DNA of 64,000 nucleotides. It comes from CAVPNY01 sp963706905 (GTDB lineage: Bacteria; Chloroflexota; Anaerolineae; Anaerolineales; UBA4823). The stretch lies in NCBI GenBank assembly GCA_963706905.1, contig CAVPNY010000017.1, positions 76,263 to 140,262 on the forward strand, read 5' to 3'. The notes under the pieces are model-generated. The model ran no database searches, was not told where the DNA came from, and saw only the letters and a list, made by a program, of their open reading frames with translations. This document shows positions 1 to 9,074 of the stretch, piece after piece. A program made the translations under genes and the position numbers. Numbering within the stretch: position 1 is the stretch's first letter; each line of letters opens with the position of its first letter.

Positions 1-758
1 TGGGTGAAAAGGCCGGCTATCTCGGTCGAGCCAGGAACGTCAAGGCTGGCGTGCAGCTCAACTTCCGGGCGGCTTTGGGGGGTGTTCCAGGCGATCATAT
101 CCAGGTTGAGCACACCGCGCTGGTCTTGCTGCTCGCAATAAGCCTGGTGGGTGTAGGCAGAGCTGCCGCGCAGGCCCTGCTCCTCGCCAGAAAAATTGAC
201 GAAGCGCAGCGTGCAGCCAAAATCGTACTGGCTGAGGATTTTGGCCGCCAGCATCACTCCAACTGTGCCGCTGGCGTTATCGTCTGCGCCTGGGGCGAGA
301 TTGAGGGCTGGCATGTCGTCATAATGGCTGGTGATCAGGAAAACCCGCTCTGGAAAGACGCTGCCCTTCAATTCTGCGACGACATTGAAGAGGGTGGAGT
401 TGCTGTAGGTGAAATCCTGCATGGACACGGCCAGGCCCAGATCCTGATAATATTCGAACAAATACTGAGCAGCCATCTGGATCGGCTCACCGCTCAGCGA
501 GTGGCGGCTGGTGATCGTATAAGGCGCACCGCTGATCATCACCGGCCAGGCTCCGCTGAGATTGCCGGTCAGCTGCGACACCTGGGCCTGGTCTACCTGG
601 TCGATCATCTCCATGACGATCGGATCTGGTTGATCGAGCTGGTGCGTGATGAATGACGGCAGTCCGGCATGACCGCCTGCCGGCTGGATCAAAAAAACTA
701 GCAGGAAGATGGTCACACACACGCCAGAAGCCAGAAATTTCTTAAGCTGTAAAGCCAT
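1..758 (-). CDS. M28 family zinc aminopeptidase, N-terminal part (cut by window edge)
   Basis: Partial gene: about 252 codons are present and the C-terminus lies beyond position 1. Read from ATG at 758, the protein begins with a lysine-containing stretch and a hydrophobic segment (about residues 9-25), a signal peptide or N-terminal anchor, so it should act outside the cytoplasm. Further on it shows the M28 metal-site motifs in order: SHYDD (His and Asp), GADDNASG (bridging Asp), SGEEQGL (catalytic Glu and Glu ligand) and NLDMIAW. These fit co-catalytic zinc aminopeptidases or carboxypeptidases that trim peptides. The last ligand, a His, would be past the edge. The start overlaps the stop of the upstream deacetylase-family gene by 17 bp, so the two are probably co-transcribed. 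Substrate preference cannot be read from this portion. Confidence 0.88.
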   Translation of the reverse strand, partial: MALQLKKFLASGVCVTIFLLVFLIQPAGGHAGLPSFITHQLDQPDPIVMEMIDQVDQAQVSQLTGNLSGAWPVMISGAPYTITSRHSLSGEPIQMAAQYLFEYYQDLGLAVSMQDFTYSNSTLFNVVAELKGSVFPERVFLITSHYDDMPALNLAPGADDNASGTVGVMLAAKILSQYDFGCTLRFVNFSGEEQGLRGSSAYTHQAYCEQQDQRGVLNLDMIAWNTPQSRPEVELHASLDVPGSTEIAGLFT

Positions 759-1668
759 GTTCCAGCCGGTGATTGGTAAACTCCACAGCAGTGTGGATGG
801 TTTGGGTGTGGATCTCAACCGTGTCTTCTACCTGGCGAGCGTACCCGCCTGCCATGGCAACCGCCACCGGCACTCGAGTCTGGCGGCAGCGCTCAAAAAC
901 CAGGCGATCGCGCTGGCACAGGCCGGCTTTACTTAAGTTCAAGCGACCCAGCCGATCGTCGCCGTACGCATCCGCTCCGGCCAAATATATTGCCAGGTCA
1001 AAGGCGTAGGAGTGCAGAGTCCTATTCAGCCCAGCCTCAAGGGCTTCCAAGTAAGCTGTATCTCCCGTCCCGTCTGGCAGTGCGAGATCCAGGTCGCTAT
1101 CTTTTTTATGGAATGGGAAATTCTTAGCGCCGTGGATGGAGAAAGTGTAAACACTGGGATCGCCGGCGAAGATAGCCGCTGTACCGTCTCCCTGGTGCAC
1201 ATCACAATCTACGATCAGGATCCGTTTGGCTCTGTCTTCAGCCTGCATTGCCCTGGCAGCCACTGCGGCGTCATTGAAAACGCAGTACCCGCTGCCATAA
1301 TCCGGATGGGCATGATGGGTTCCACCTGCCAGGTTGGCTGCAATACCTTCCTGCAAGGCTGCTCGACAGGCGGCAATAGTTCCACCTACTGAACGCCTGG
1401 ATCGTTCAAGCAGTTGCGGGGACCAGGGAAAACCCAGGCGGCGGATCTCTTTCTGGCTTAAGATCCCCTGTTTGACTCTCTCAAGGTATTCTGGGGTGTG
1501 GACACGCAATAATTGGTCATCGCTGGCAGGATCCGATTCCAGCAGTTGTACGTCTATCAGGCTCGCATCCGCTAGCAGCCTATCGCGCAACAAGCTGTAC
1601 TTGCTCATCGGAAAGCGGTGGCCTTCTGGCAAGGGTAAAACAAAATGATCGTGGTAGAAAGCTTTCAT
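742..1668 (-). CDS. Histone deacetylase / acetoin-utilisation (AcuC-like) family amidohydrolase
   Basis: 308 residues, normal length for bacterial class-II-like deacetylases. Zn-dependent hydrolysis of acetyl-amide bonds, for example acetyl-lysine or acetyl-polyamine, in the cytoplasm. The catalytic set is complete: His118-His119 in GGTHHAHPDYG, metal ligands Asp156 and His158 in VDCDVHQGDG, Asp233 in LAGADAYGDD, and the transition-state Tyr276 in MAGGYARQ. The usual DVHHGDG reads DVHQGDG; this second position is not a metal ligand, and the change is seen in other bacterial members. It is followed by the M28 peptidase with overlap. Bacterial substrates are poorly predictable, so acetylpolyamine amidohydrolase activity is also possible. 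Confidence 0.9.
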   Translation of the reverse strand: MKAFYHDHFVLPLPEGHRFPMSKYSLLRDRLLADASLIDVQLLESDPASDDQLLRVHTPEYLERVKQGILSQKEIRRLGFPWSPQLLERSRRSVGGTIAACRAALQEGIAANLAGGTHHAHPDYGSGYCVFNDAAVAARAMQAEDRAKRILIVDCDVHQGDGTAAIFAGDPSVYTFSIHGAKNFPFHKKDSDLDLALPDGTGDTAYLEALEAGLNRTLHSYAFDLAIYLAGADAYGDDRLGRLNLSKAGLCQRDRLVFERCRQTRVPVAVAMAGGYARQVEDTVEIHTQTIHTAVEFTNHRLEHGFTA

Positions 1669-1761
1669 ACTCGATCAGATTCGGAGACAGGAAATATAAA
1701 CAGCGAACAGACAATTGCAACGGTCAATTGCTAAAAGCCGATTGCTAACAGCTGCCCAGCT
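1669..1761. other. Intergenic spacer with short degenerate word repeats
   Basis: The 93-bp spacer between the nitroreductase stop and the deacetylase start is AT-richer than the genes and contains loosely repeated words: CAATTGC, CAATTGCTAAAAG, GATTGCTAACAGCTG. There is no ORF or clear hairpin terminator. It resembles the low-complexity word-repeat spacers seen near 33.9 kb in this window. Confidence 0.4.
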
Positions 1762-2274
1762 TCACCACCGGTCCCAATGAACGACCTCGGCCAGAGTGCG
1801 GCGACCACCAGTTTTGGGGGGACGAGTGAGATCTGCTGCTTCCAGAGGGTATCCAAAGGAAAGTGCGATACGCAGGTGCAAATCCTCTGGGAAGCCTAAT
1901 AACTGACGAGCCTGGTCAGCATTATAAATGGACGCCAGGCAGGAGCCAATGCCGAGCTCCCAGGCGGCCAGTTGCATATAGGCGGCTGCCTGACCAATAT
2001 CAAACATGGTCTGAAATTTTTCGCCAGGGTCGGGATGGACGAGGGCAACACCCAGCGCTGCACCGGCCAGGTGACCCGCCCACTGCCCGCATTCGGAAAG
2101 CTGCTCGAGAATGGCTTTATCGGTGATGGCGATGAATTGCCAGGGCTGGGTGTTCTTGGAGCTCTGCGCCCGTCGCCCGGCGTTGAGTATGGCGAGGATG
2201 TCTTCCCTGGGCAGGGGTTCAGCTTTAAATTGACGCACAGCACGTTTTTGGTGAATGGCTTCAGAGATATTCAT
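1762..2274 (-). CDS. Nitroreductase family protein (short form)
   Basis: 170 residues, matching the short FMN-dependent nitroreductases. The N-terminus has the family pattern: ISEAIHQKRAVRQF, in which the basic residues bind FMN phosphate, then NAGRRAQSSKNTQPWQF, and a C-terminal ALSFGYP strand. It should bind FMN as a homodimer and carry out NAD(P)H-dependent two-electron reduction of nitro, quinone or flavin-like substrates in the cytoplasm. The true substrate cannot be told from sequence. It is divergent from the ABC exporter genes at 2408 and precedes the deacetylase gene on the same strand with a 93-bp gap. Confidence 0.88.
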   Translation of the reverse strand: MNISEAIHQKRAVRQFKAEPLPREDILAILNAGRRAQSSKNTQPWQFIAITDKAILEQLSECGQWAGHLAGAALGVALVHPDPGEKFQTMFDIGQAAAYMQLAAWELGIGSCLASIYNADQARQLLGFPEDLHLRIALSFGYPLEAADLTRPPKTGGRRTLAEVVHWDRW

Positions 2275-2407
2275 GAATGTATTTTAACTCGAATTCTGTA
2301 CCGTTAAATGCTTGTTTTCACTTGACCATGCACCCGTTTCTTGGATAATTAAGAAGCTTGCATGACCCGCTCTCGCCTCGGAGGGCAGCTTTCATTTGGA
2401 GGAATAG

Positions 2408-3352
2408 ATGGCAGCCATTCTTGAAGTTCACAACTTGACCAAGAGTTTCGGTGACTTCACCGCAGTCAAGGGGGTCAGCTTCAACATAGAGGAGGGTGAG
2501 GTATTCAGCTTGCTGGGACCGAACGGGGCTGGCAAGAGTACCACGATCTCGATGCTCTCCTGCCTGCTTGAGCCAAGCGGGGGAGAAGCCCAGGTGGGCG
2601 GCTTTTCGGTGAGCAGCAGCCCGATGGATGTAAAACGCATCATCGGCGTTGTGCCTCAAGAAATCGCGCTGTACGATGATCTAAGCGCCCGCGAAAACCT
2701 GATCTTTTGGGGCCAAATGTATGGTATGAGCGGCTCCTCGCTAAAAGTTCGGGTCGATCAGGTTTTGGAAGAGATAGGGCTGGTGGAAAAAGCCAACCAG
2801 CGCATTAAGACCTATTCCGGCGGGATGAAACGCAGGGTGAACATCGGGGTGGGGCTACTGCACAAGCCGCGCCTGTTATTCATGGACGAACCTACGGTGG
2901 GCATCGACCCGCAGAGCCGGCGCAACATCCTTGATTCGGTCAAGGAGTTAAACAGCCAGGGGATGACTGTGCTCTACACTACCCATTATATGGAAGAAGC
3001 CGAAGAGCTTTCTGACCGGGTTGGGATCATCGACCACGGCGAGCTGATTGCACTGGGCACCCAGAGGGAATTAACCCAGACGATCGGGCAGAACGATACC
3101 CTTTACTTGCATCTGGGCAATGACAAAGACGCCGCTGCCCTGTGCGAAGCGCTCAAAGGCCTGCCGGAGGTGATCGAGGCTTCCAGCGGTGAAAATCAGG
3201 TGGTGCTGATCGTCCCCGAAGCTGAGCTGGCTCTGCCGCCGGTAATTGGCCAGGCAGAAAAGCTGAATTACAAGATCCGCTCGGTGGATATCCAGGAACC
3301 CAACCTGGAGGCTGTCTTCTTGCACCTCACCGGTCGAGCGTTGCGGGATTAG
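2408..3352 (+). CDS. ABC-2 type exporter, ATP-binding protein
   Basis: 314 residues. Walker A GPNGAGKST at 37-45, Q-loop in VVPQEI around 82-87, signature YSGGMKRR at 136-143, Walker B LLFMDEP with catalytic Glu161, and H-loop in YTTHYMEE. The C-terminal 90 residues are the extension typical of DrrA/CcmA-like exporters. It energises the permease encoded 5 bp downstream. Start ATG 2408 is preceded by GGAGGAATAG. Cargo is unknown; relatives export antibiotics, lipids or drugs. The pair is not next to any biosynthetic genes. Confidence 0.95.
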   Translation: MAAILEVHNLTKSFGDFTAVKGVSFNIEEGEVFSLLGPNGAGKSTTISMLSCLLEPSGGEAQVGGFSVSSSPMDVKRIIGVVPQEIALYDDLSARENLIFWGQMYGMSGSSLKVRVDQVLEEIGLVEKANQRIKTYSGGMKRRVNIGVGLLHKPRLLFMDEPTVGIDPQSRRNILDSVKELNSQGMTVLYTTHYMEEAEELSDRVGIIDHGELIALGTQRELTQTIGQNDTLYLHLGNDKDAAALCEALKGLPEVIEASSGENQVVLIVPEAELALPPVIGQAEKLNYKIRSVDIQEPNLEAVFLHLTGRALRD

Positions 3353-3357
3353 TCGCC

Positions 3358-5811
3358 ATGAAGAAAATCCTGCAAATCGGATGGAAAGACCTGACGGTGA
3401 TCTTCCGCGACCGGGCTGCGTTGATCTTGATGTTGGGGGCACCCTTTCTCCTGACACTCGGCATGGGCCTGGTTACCGGGAGGCTCTCGGGCGGGAGTGG
3501 CGCTCTGGAGGCCATCCCGGTGGTGATCGTCAACCAGGACAGCGGAGAATTGAGCCAATCGCTGGCGGAGCTGCTGATCTCGGAGGATCTTGGGGAATTG
3601 CTGAAACCCAGTGCGGCTGCTGACCCGGCTGAGGCGCGGCGGCAGGTCGAAGATGATCAGGTCTCTGCTGCGGTTATCATCCCCGCAGGCTTCACCGCCA
3701 GCATCCTGCCAGACGCCAGCGGAAAAACTGGCAACGTGGTCGCGATCGAAGTCTACGCCAACCCTGCCCGGCCGATCGGCGCTGGTGTAGTGCAGTCGAT
3801 CGTCGCGGGATTCCTGAGCCAGATTGAGACCGGGCAGGCTGGTGGGCAGGTGACCGCCGAGCAACTGATGCAAAGCGGGCGGGCAGACGGCCTGCAGGCC
3901 ATGCAGGCCGCTTTGGAGACTGGGACACGCCTTGCCCTCGACCCTCAAGCCTCGCAATTGATCACGCTACAACTGGATCAAAAAGTTGCATCTGAGCAGC
4001 CGCAATCCACTGACCTGATGCTCTTTCTCGCCCCAGGTATGGCGATGCTCTTCTTAATGTACACGGTCAGCCTGGGCGGGCGCAGCTTGCTGACGGAACG
4101 GCGGGATGGCACGCTGGCGCGCCTGCTCTCCACGCCTACCGCCAACGGTCAGGTGCTGATTGGAAAGGTGGTCGGGGTGTATTTCATCGGCGCGGCGCAG
4201 ATGTTTATTCTGATCGGTGCAGGCTTCTTACTCTTCCAACTGCGCTGGGGAGACCCGATCGGCGCGGTGGTTTTGGTTTTGGCGGTGGTCGCCGGGGCGA
4301 CTGGCTGGGGCATGCTGCTGGCTTCCGTGGCGCGCACGCCCGGACAGGTCTCCAGTATCGGTATGGCGATGATGCTGCTCTTTGGCTTGCTGGGCGGCAG
4401 TTTCTTTGGCGGGACCCTGCCAGGGACGCTGGAAACAATCAGCAAGATCACACCCAATGCCTGGGGGCAGAAGGGCTTTACCATCCTGGCGCTTGGCGGC
4501 GGGCTGGAGGACCTGTGGCCGACCATCGCTGGTCTGCTGGTGATGGCAATTATATTGCTGACGATCTCCATAGTCATCTTCCAGCGGAAAGGAGATCCTG
4601 CAGAAATGAAGAAAATCAGCGCCATCGCCTGGAAAGATTTTCGCCTGCGCTTCACCAATCCCAGCGAGTTCCTGTTTTTTCTGGTTTTGCCGGTGTTGTT
4701 TACGTTTCTGATCGCCCAATTCACTGGCTCGTATACCGGCAGTGACGGGGATAATCGCATTGTGCTACCGGTAGTCAACGAAGATGGCGGCGATCTGTCT
4801 GGCCAGTTGATTAGCGTACTCGGAGAATCTCAGTCTGTCCGCCCAGTCCAACAGGTTAGAGTTGATGCGGAGAAGGCCTTTGAAGAGGGGGAATATGCGG
4901 CCTTGTTGATCGTCCCGGCAGGCTTCGAGAACCTCCTGAGGCAAGGACAGGCAGTGGACCTGCAGCTACGCACCGATCCGAACAACGCCAATGCCCTGGC
5001 GATCGAACAGGCCATCCGGGCTGCAGCCAGTCAGGTAAGCCGCACACTGGCAGTAGCCGGGATCAGCGCCAGCACAGCCCAAACTATCCTGCCCTTTGCC
5101 GATCCAGCCGAACAGGCCAGTTATTTTAACCAGGGGATCGTTCTGGCGAAGGAATTTTTCAGTGCCGCGCCGCAGCGGCTGGTTATCAAACAACCTGCGA
5201 CATCGAACGAGGATGATTTTACCCCCGCTGCTTTCAGCTCTGCCGGGCAGCTGATCATTTGGGTTTTTATCCCGTTGCTGGGGATCTCCGAGATATTTGC
5301 AATGGAGCGCGCCGGGGGAACGCTACGCCGATTATTGATCACACCCACCCCACGCTCGACTTACCTGCTGGGATCAATCACCGGCCAGTTAGGTGCGGGC
5401 ATCTTGCAAATGTTGATCCTGGTAGCCTTTGGCATTCTGGTGATGAAGGTGGATTGGGGGCAGTCTCCGCTGGCGCTCCTGCTCGTGTTGGTGTCTTTTG
5501 GCCTGGCTGCGGTCGCCATGGGTGTCATGTTAGGTACCATCACCAAGACCTCCAGCCAGGCGACGGGTATGAGTGTCATGCTGGGTATGACGATGGGCTT
5601 GCTAGGTGGCTGCATGATCCCCCTGGAGCTATTTCCCCCCACCATCGCCACGCTGGCGCATATCCTGCCCACTACCTGGGCGATGGAGGCGATGACTGAT
5701 CTGGCAATGCGCGGTCTTGGATTGGTGGCTGTAATCCCTGAGATCATCATCTTGTTAGGATATGCGCTGATCTTCTTCGTGATTGGGGTCAGAAGGTTTA
5801 AGTGGGAGTGA
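3358..5811 (+). CDS. ABC-2 type permease, two complete permeases in one ORF
   Basis: 817 residues, about twice the usual length. Residues 1-416 and 417-817 are each a complete ABC-2 permease: N-terminal TM, large extracytoplasmic loop, then about five TM helices. The halves open alike (MKKILQIGWKDL and MKKISAIAWKDF). The second half begins at an in-frame ATG (4606) preceded by GGAAAGGAG at 4586-4594, a strong ribosome-binding site buried in coding sequence. A TGA overlaps that ATG in the +1 frame (ATGA). The natural arrangement may therefore be two translationally coupled genes, joined either by real fusion or by a one-base indel in the first half. Either way the two halves would supply both membrane domains for the upstream ATPase. 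Confidence 0.9.
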   Translation: MKKILQIGWKDLTVIFRDRAALILMLGAPFLLTLGMGLVTGRLSGGSGALEAIPVVIVNQDSGELSQSLAELLISEDLGELLKPSAAADPAEARRQVEDDQVSAAVIIPAGFTASILPDASGKTGNVVAIEVYANPARPIGAGVVQSIVAGFLSQIETGQAGGQVTAEQLMQSGRADGLQAMQAALETGTRLALDPQASQLITLQLDQKVASEQPQSTDLMLFLAPGMAMLFLMYTVSLGGRSLLTERRDGTLARLLSTPTANGQVLIGKVVGVYFIGAAQMFILIGAGFLLFQLRWGDPIGAVVLVLAVVAGATGWGMLLASVARTPGQVSSIGMAMMLLFGLLGGSFFGGTLPGTLETISKITPNAWGQKGFTILALGGGLEDLWPTIAGLLVMAIILLTISIVIFQRKGDPAEMKKISAIAWKDFRLRFTNPSEFLFFLVLPVLFTFLIAQFTGSYTGSDGDNRIVLPVVNEDGGDLSGQLISVLGESQSVRPVQQVRVDAEKAFEEGEYAALLIVPAGFENLLRQGQAVDLQLRTDPNNANALAIEQAIRAAASQVSRTLAVAGISASTAQTILPFADPAEQASYFNQGIVLAKEFFSAAPQRLVIKQPATSNEDDFTPAAFSSAGQLIIWVFIPLLGISEIFAMERAGGTLRRLLITPTPRSTYLLGSITGQLGAGILQMLILVAFGILVMKVDWGQSPLALLLVLVSFGLAAVAMGVMLGTITKTSSQATGMSVMLGMTMGLLGGCMIPLELFPPTIATLAHILPTTWAMEAMTDLAMRGLGLVAVIPEIIILLGYALIFFVIGVRRFKWE
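4586..4608 (+). promoter_or_regulatory. Internal ribosome-binding site and start codon inside the fused permease ORF
   Basis: GGAAAGGAG at 4586-4594, then 11 bp, then ATG at 4606-4608. It sits exactly at the boundary between the two permease halves and could drive separate synthesis of the second half. Confidence 0.5.
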
Positions 5812-5812
5812 G

Positions 5813-6883
5813 TCAGCCCGATTCGAGCATCTGGTAGAGCCGCGCCATATCGACATGCTGGTTGAATAAAGCCTCGAACTCGGCCAGCTTGGAAGCTTGA
5901 TTCAATCCAGATTTGCCGAAGACCCGGTCGATAGCCTCGACCGTCTCGATCGTATTCTCGCGCACCACAACCACTGTAACCCCGAAGGCTTCGGCCTGCT
6001 TAACGATTAAGGGGCTGGGCTCCAGGTTGCCAGTCAGGATCAGGCAGGTGGTGGATGTTTCCAGGGCAGCCAGCTGGATATCGGTGCGGTCGCCGCCGGT
6101 GATGACGGCTTTGTTGGTTTGCTCGCGAAAACGATGCAGGGCAGTCTCGGCAGTCATCGCTCCAACGGTGAGCGTTTCCACCAGAGCGTTGCGGTTAGTC
6201 TTCTCGGTGAGGACGCGCGCATCTAGGATCCCGATCAGCTCTGCGACGGTCAAAGCGGCCAGGCCGCGCACCTCGGGCAGAACGCCAAAGACCGGAATGC
6301 CGCGTTGTTCCAGGTAGGGGATAGCCAGGTCTTTTACAAAACCCTCTGCTTCAGCAGGCAGGCGGTTAATGATCACCCCATTCATCAGCTCCCCCAGTCT
6401 TGCTTTGGAAGAAAGGGCGTCATCCAATAAGCGGATATCTCCCCGGTACTTCACCACGACCAGGATATGGCTGCTGAGCGCTGAGGCGACGTCGGGGGTG
6501 GGCAACCCAAAGGCATGGCCTTCGCGCAGAGAAGCCCCGCCTTCTAGAATCAAAACATCCACTCCCACACTGGCAGCCTTATAAGCGGCTTTGACTTTTC
6601 CCATCAGATCGCTTTTGTCTGGATCGAGTAAATATTGGTGGAAAAATTCCGTTGTCACCACCACAGGTGATAGATCTGCCGGCCGGACGAACAATCCCAG
6701 AGCTTCCTTGATAAAATCAGCGTCTTCGTCAACCATTTTTCCGGCAATCATCTTTGGCTGCAGGCTGAGCGGTTTCAGATAACCGATGTGGAACCCATCT
6801 GCCAGAAAGCGCCTGCCCAGGGCCAGGCAGACGGCTGTTTTCCCGGAGTAACGTTCGATTGAGGTGATATAGACGGATTTCAC
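5813..6883 (-). CDS. DRTGG-domain protein (BioD-like / phosphotransacetylase N-terminal-like)
   Basis: 356 residues. The N-terminal 200 residues are a BioD-like P-loop domain, with SIERYSGKTAVCLAL at about 8-22 as a variant Walker A and LILEGGASLREG around 115. The second part is a DRTGG-type domain (GGDRTDIQLAAL). This two-domain layout is the N-terminal half of long phosphotransacetylases but lacks the catalytic PTA domain, so it cannot be a Pta itself. It lies 59 bp downstream of the ADP-forming acyl-CoA synthetase gene on the same strand and is probably co-transcribed with it. A role in sensing or regulating acetyl-CoA or acetate metabolism is inference. Its stop sits 1 bp from the convergent permease stop. 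Confidence 0.8.
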   Translation of the reverse strand: MKSVYITSIERYSGKTAVCLALGRRFLADGFHIGYLKPLSLQPKMIAGKMVDEDADFIKEALGLFVRPADLSPVVVTTEFFHQYLLDPDKSDLMGKVKAAYKAASVGVDVLILEGGASLREGHAFGLPTPDVASALSSHILVVVKYRGDIRLLDDALSSKARLGELMNGVIINRLPAEAEGFVKDLAIPYLEQRGIPVFGVLPEVRGLAALTVAELIGILDARVLTEKTNRNALVETLTVGAMTAETALHRFREQTNKAVITGGDRTDIQLAALETSTTCLILTGNLEPSPLIVKQAEAFGVTVVVVRENTIETVEAIDRVFGKSGLNQASKLAEFEALFNQHVDMARLYQMLESG

Positions 6884-6942
6884 GGTGATTCTCTCACTTT
6901 CCAGGCTGGTTTGCCGGTTTTCTCTTCTTGATTGTTATCTCT

Positions 6943-9061
6943 CTACTTGCTCAAGATCAGGCGCATATCGATGGCGATGGCATTGTGCTCGCTGCCCTGA
7001 TTTTTCGGGTACACCATCAAGGGGTTTATATCCAGCTCGACGATCTCGGGGAAATCCTGAACAAGCTGACCGATGCGCAACAAAACGTCGATGATGGCAG
7101 CTTTGTCCAGGGCAGGTTTGCCGCGCACGCCATCCAACAGGGCATGCGCCCGGATCTCGCTCAGCATCTGGGCGGCCTCCTGGGTGGAGAAAGGCGCAAC
7201 CCGGAAGGTGACATCCTTGAGGGTTTCGACATAAATGCCGCCCAGGCCAAAGGTGACCAGCGGGCCGAACTGCGGATCGCGGTTCATCCCGACCAGCACC
7301 TCCTGACCCCCGCCAGGAACCATCTCCTGCACCAGACAACCCCACAGGCGTGCCTCGGGCACGTAGCGCTGGGCGCGGTAGGTCATCAGCTCAAAGGCAT
7401 CGCGCACTTCTTCGGCGTTGCTCAAACCGACCTTCACCCCGCCGACATCGGTCTTGTGCAGGATGTCCGGGGAGGCGATTTTCAGCACCACCGGGTAGCC
7501 GATCTGGCGGGCCAGCTCAACTGCCTGATCCGGATTGGGGGCGATCTCAGATTTTGGGATGGGCAGGCCGTAGGAGGTCAGGATGCGCCGCGCTTCTGAA
7601 TCGCCGATTGAGACTCGCCCAGCAGCCCGCACCTCGTCCAGCACCTGGCGCACCGCCCCCTGGTCAACAGAGAAATGGATATATTCAGGTTTTGGGCGGG
7701 CCATCACCGTGCGCTGGTCGGACATGGCTTTGAATGCCAGAGCGGCCCGTTCCGGGAAAGGATAATTGGGGACGTCCATCGATTGGAGCAAATCAATGCC
7801 AGCCGCGACCCGCGCCTCGCCCATAAAGCAAGCCAGCACCGGTTTGTCGCTGGCCTGCGACAGCGAGCCAACCGCTTGAGCGGTGGCTTCAATTTCCGTC
7901 ATCGCCTGGGGGGTCAGCACGACCAGCAGCCCATCGACATTTGGATCGGCGACTACTGTCTCCAGGGCAAAGCGGTAGCGATCGGCGCGAGCATCGCCCA
8001 GCACATCCACCGGATTGGCGGCGCTGGCCGCGTCTGGCAGATACTGCTGCAGGGCGGTAATGGTCTTATTTTCGAAGCGCGCCAGGGACAGCCCGTTGCG
8101 CTCCAGGGCATCGGTCGCCAGGATGCCTGGGCCGCCGGCATTGGTGATGATCGCAATGCGATCGTTTTTCAACGCAGGCTGGTAACCCAATGCCAGGGCA
8201 ATATCGAAGAGCGCCTGCATCGAACTCGGCGCGCAGCACACCAGCCTGGCTAAAGGCGGCCCAGTAGGCCTGTTCGGAGCCTGCCAGCGAGCCGGTGTGC
8301 GAGGAGACAGCCCGCGAGCCAGATTGGGTGACGCCAGACTTAATCGCCACGATCGGTTTCCTGGCGCTGACCTGGCGGGCGACATTGATGAACTCCTGCC
8401 CGTTGGGCATGCCTTCGCTGTAGATCATGATCACACGGGTGTGCTCATCATCGCTCCAGGCCTGCAGCAGGTCGACCTCGCTCACATCTGCCTTGTTGCC
8501 CAGGCTGACGAACTTGGAGAGGCCCAATCGTCCAGCCAGGGCGATGTCCAGCACTGCCGTGCCCAGCGCGCCAGATTGCGACATGAAGGCCATCGGGCCG
8601 CTGGGCGGGGTGCCGGCGGCAAAGGAGGCGTTCAGCGGGGTGAAGGTGTCGATCACACCCAGACAGTTTGGTCCTATCAGGCGGATGCCAAACTCCCTGG
8701 CGATAGTGATCAGCTCCAATTCCCGCTCCAAACCTTCCCGGCCGGCTTCCCGGAAACCCGCACTGATCACAATGGCAGCCGGGATGCCCTTCTCTCCGCA
8801 AGTACGCAGGGCTTCAGGGACAAGCGGGTAGGGAATCACGATCACAGCCAGGTCGATGGGGTCGGGGACGTCCAGCACGCTGGGATAAGCCGGGTGCCCC
8901 AAGATCTCGCCGGCAGTCAGGTTGATCGGGTAAACCCGGCCGCGCTGGGCATAACCTCCATCCACCAGGTTCTTGAGCACCGCATAGCCTAATTTCTTGG
9001 GATCGGTCGAGGCGCCGATCACAGCTACGGAGTTGGGGGTAAAGAATGGCTCGAGGCTCAT
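6943..9061 (-). CDS. ADP-forming acetate/acyl-CoA synthetase, alpha-beta fusion, one frameshift
   Basis: Reads as a 705-residue fused enzyme if one base is removed. The first frame (9061 down to about 8225) gives the CoA-binding and ligase-CoA alpha part: VAVIGASTDPKKLGYAV, GPNCLGVIDT, MSQSGALG, and the phosphorylated His in SSHTGSLAGSEQAYWAAF. The second frame (about 8222 down to 6943) gives the rest of alpha, from SMQALFDIALALGYQ, and the ATP-grasp beta part (SYGLPIPKSEIA, GYPVVLKIASPDILHKTDVGGV, VQEMVPGGGQEV). The shift lies at the AA pair 8223-8224; dropping one A restores GVLRAESMQALFD. The enzyme converts acyl-CoA, ADP and Pi to acid, CoA and ATP, an energy-conserving fermentation step. 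Either sequencing error or a real lesion. Confidence 0.85.
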
Positions 9062-9074
9062 CGTAAGGATTAGA

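Noticed and set aside
51..656. 201-codon plus-strand ORF at the window start
   Set aside because: It is the antisense shadow of the M28 peptidase, whose catalytic motifs are all on the minus strand.
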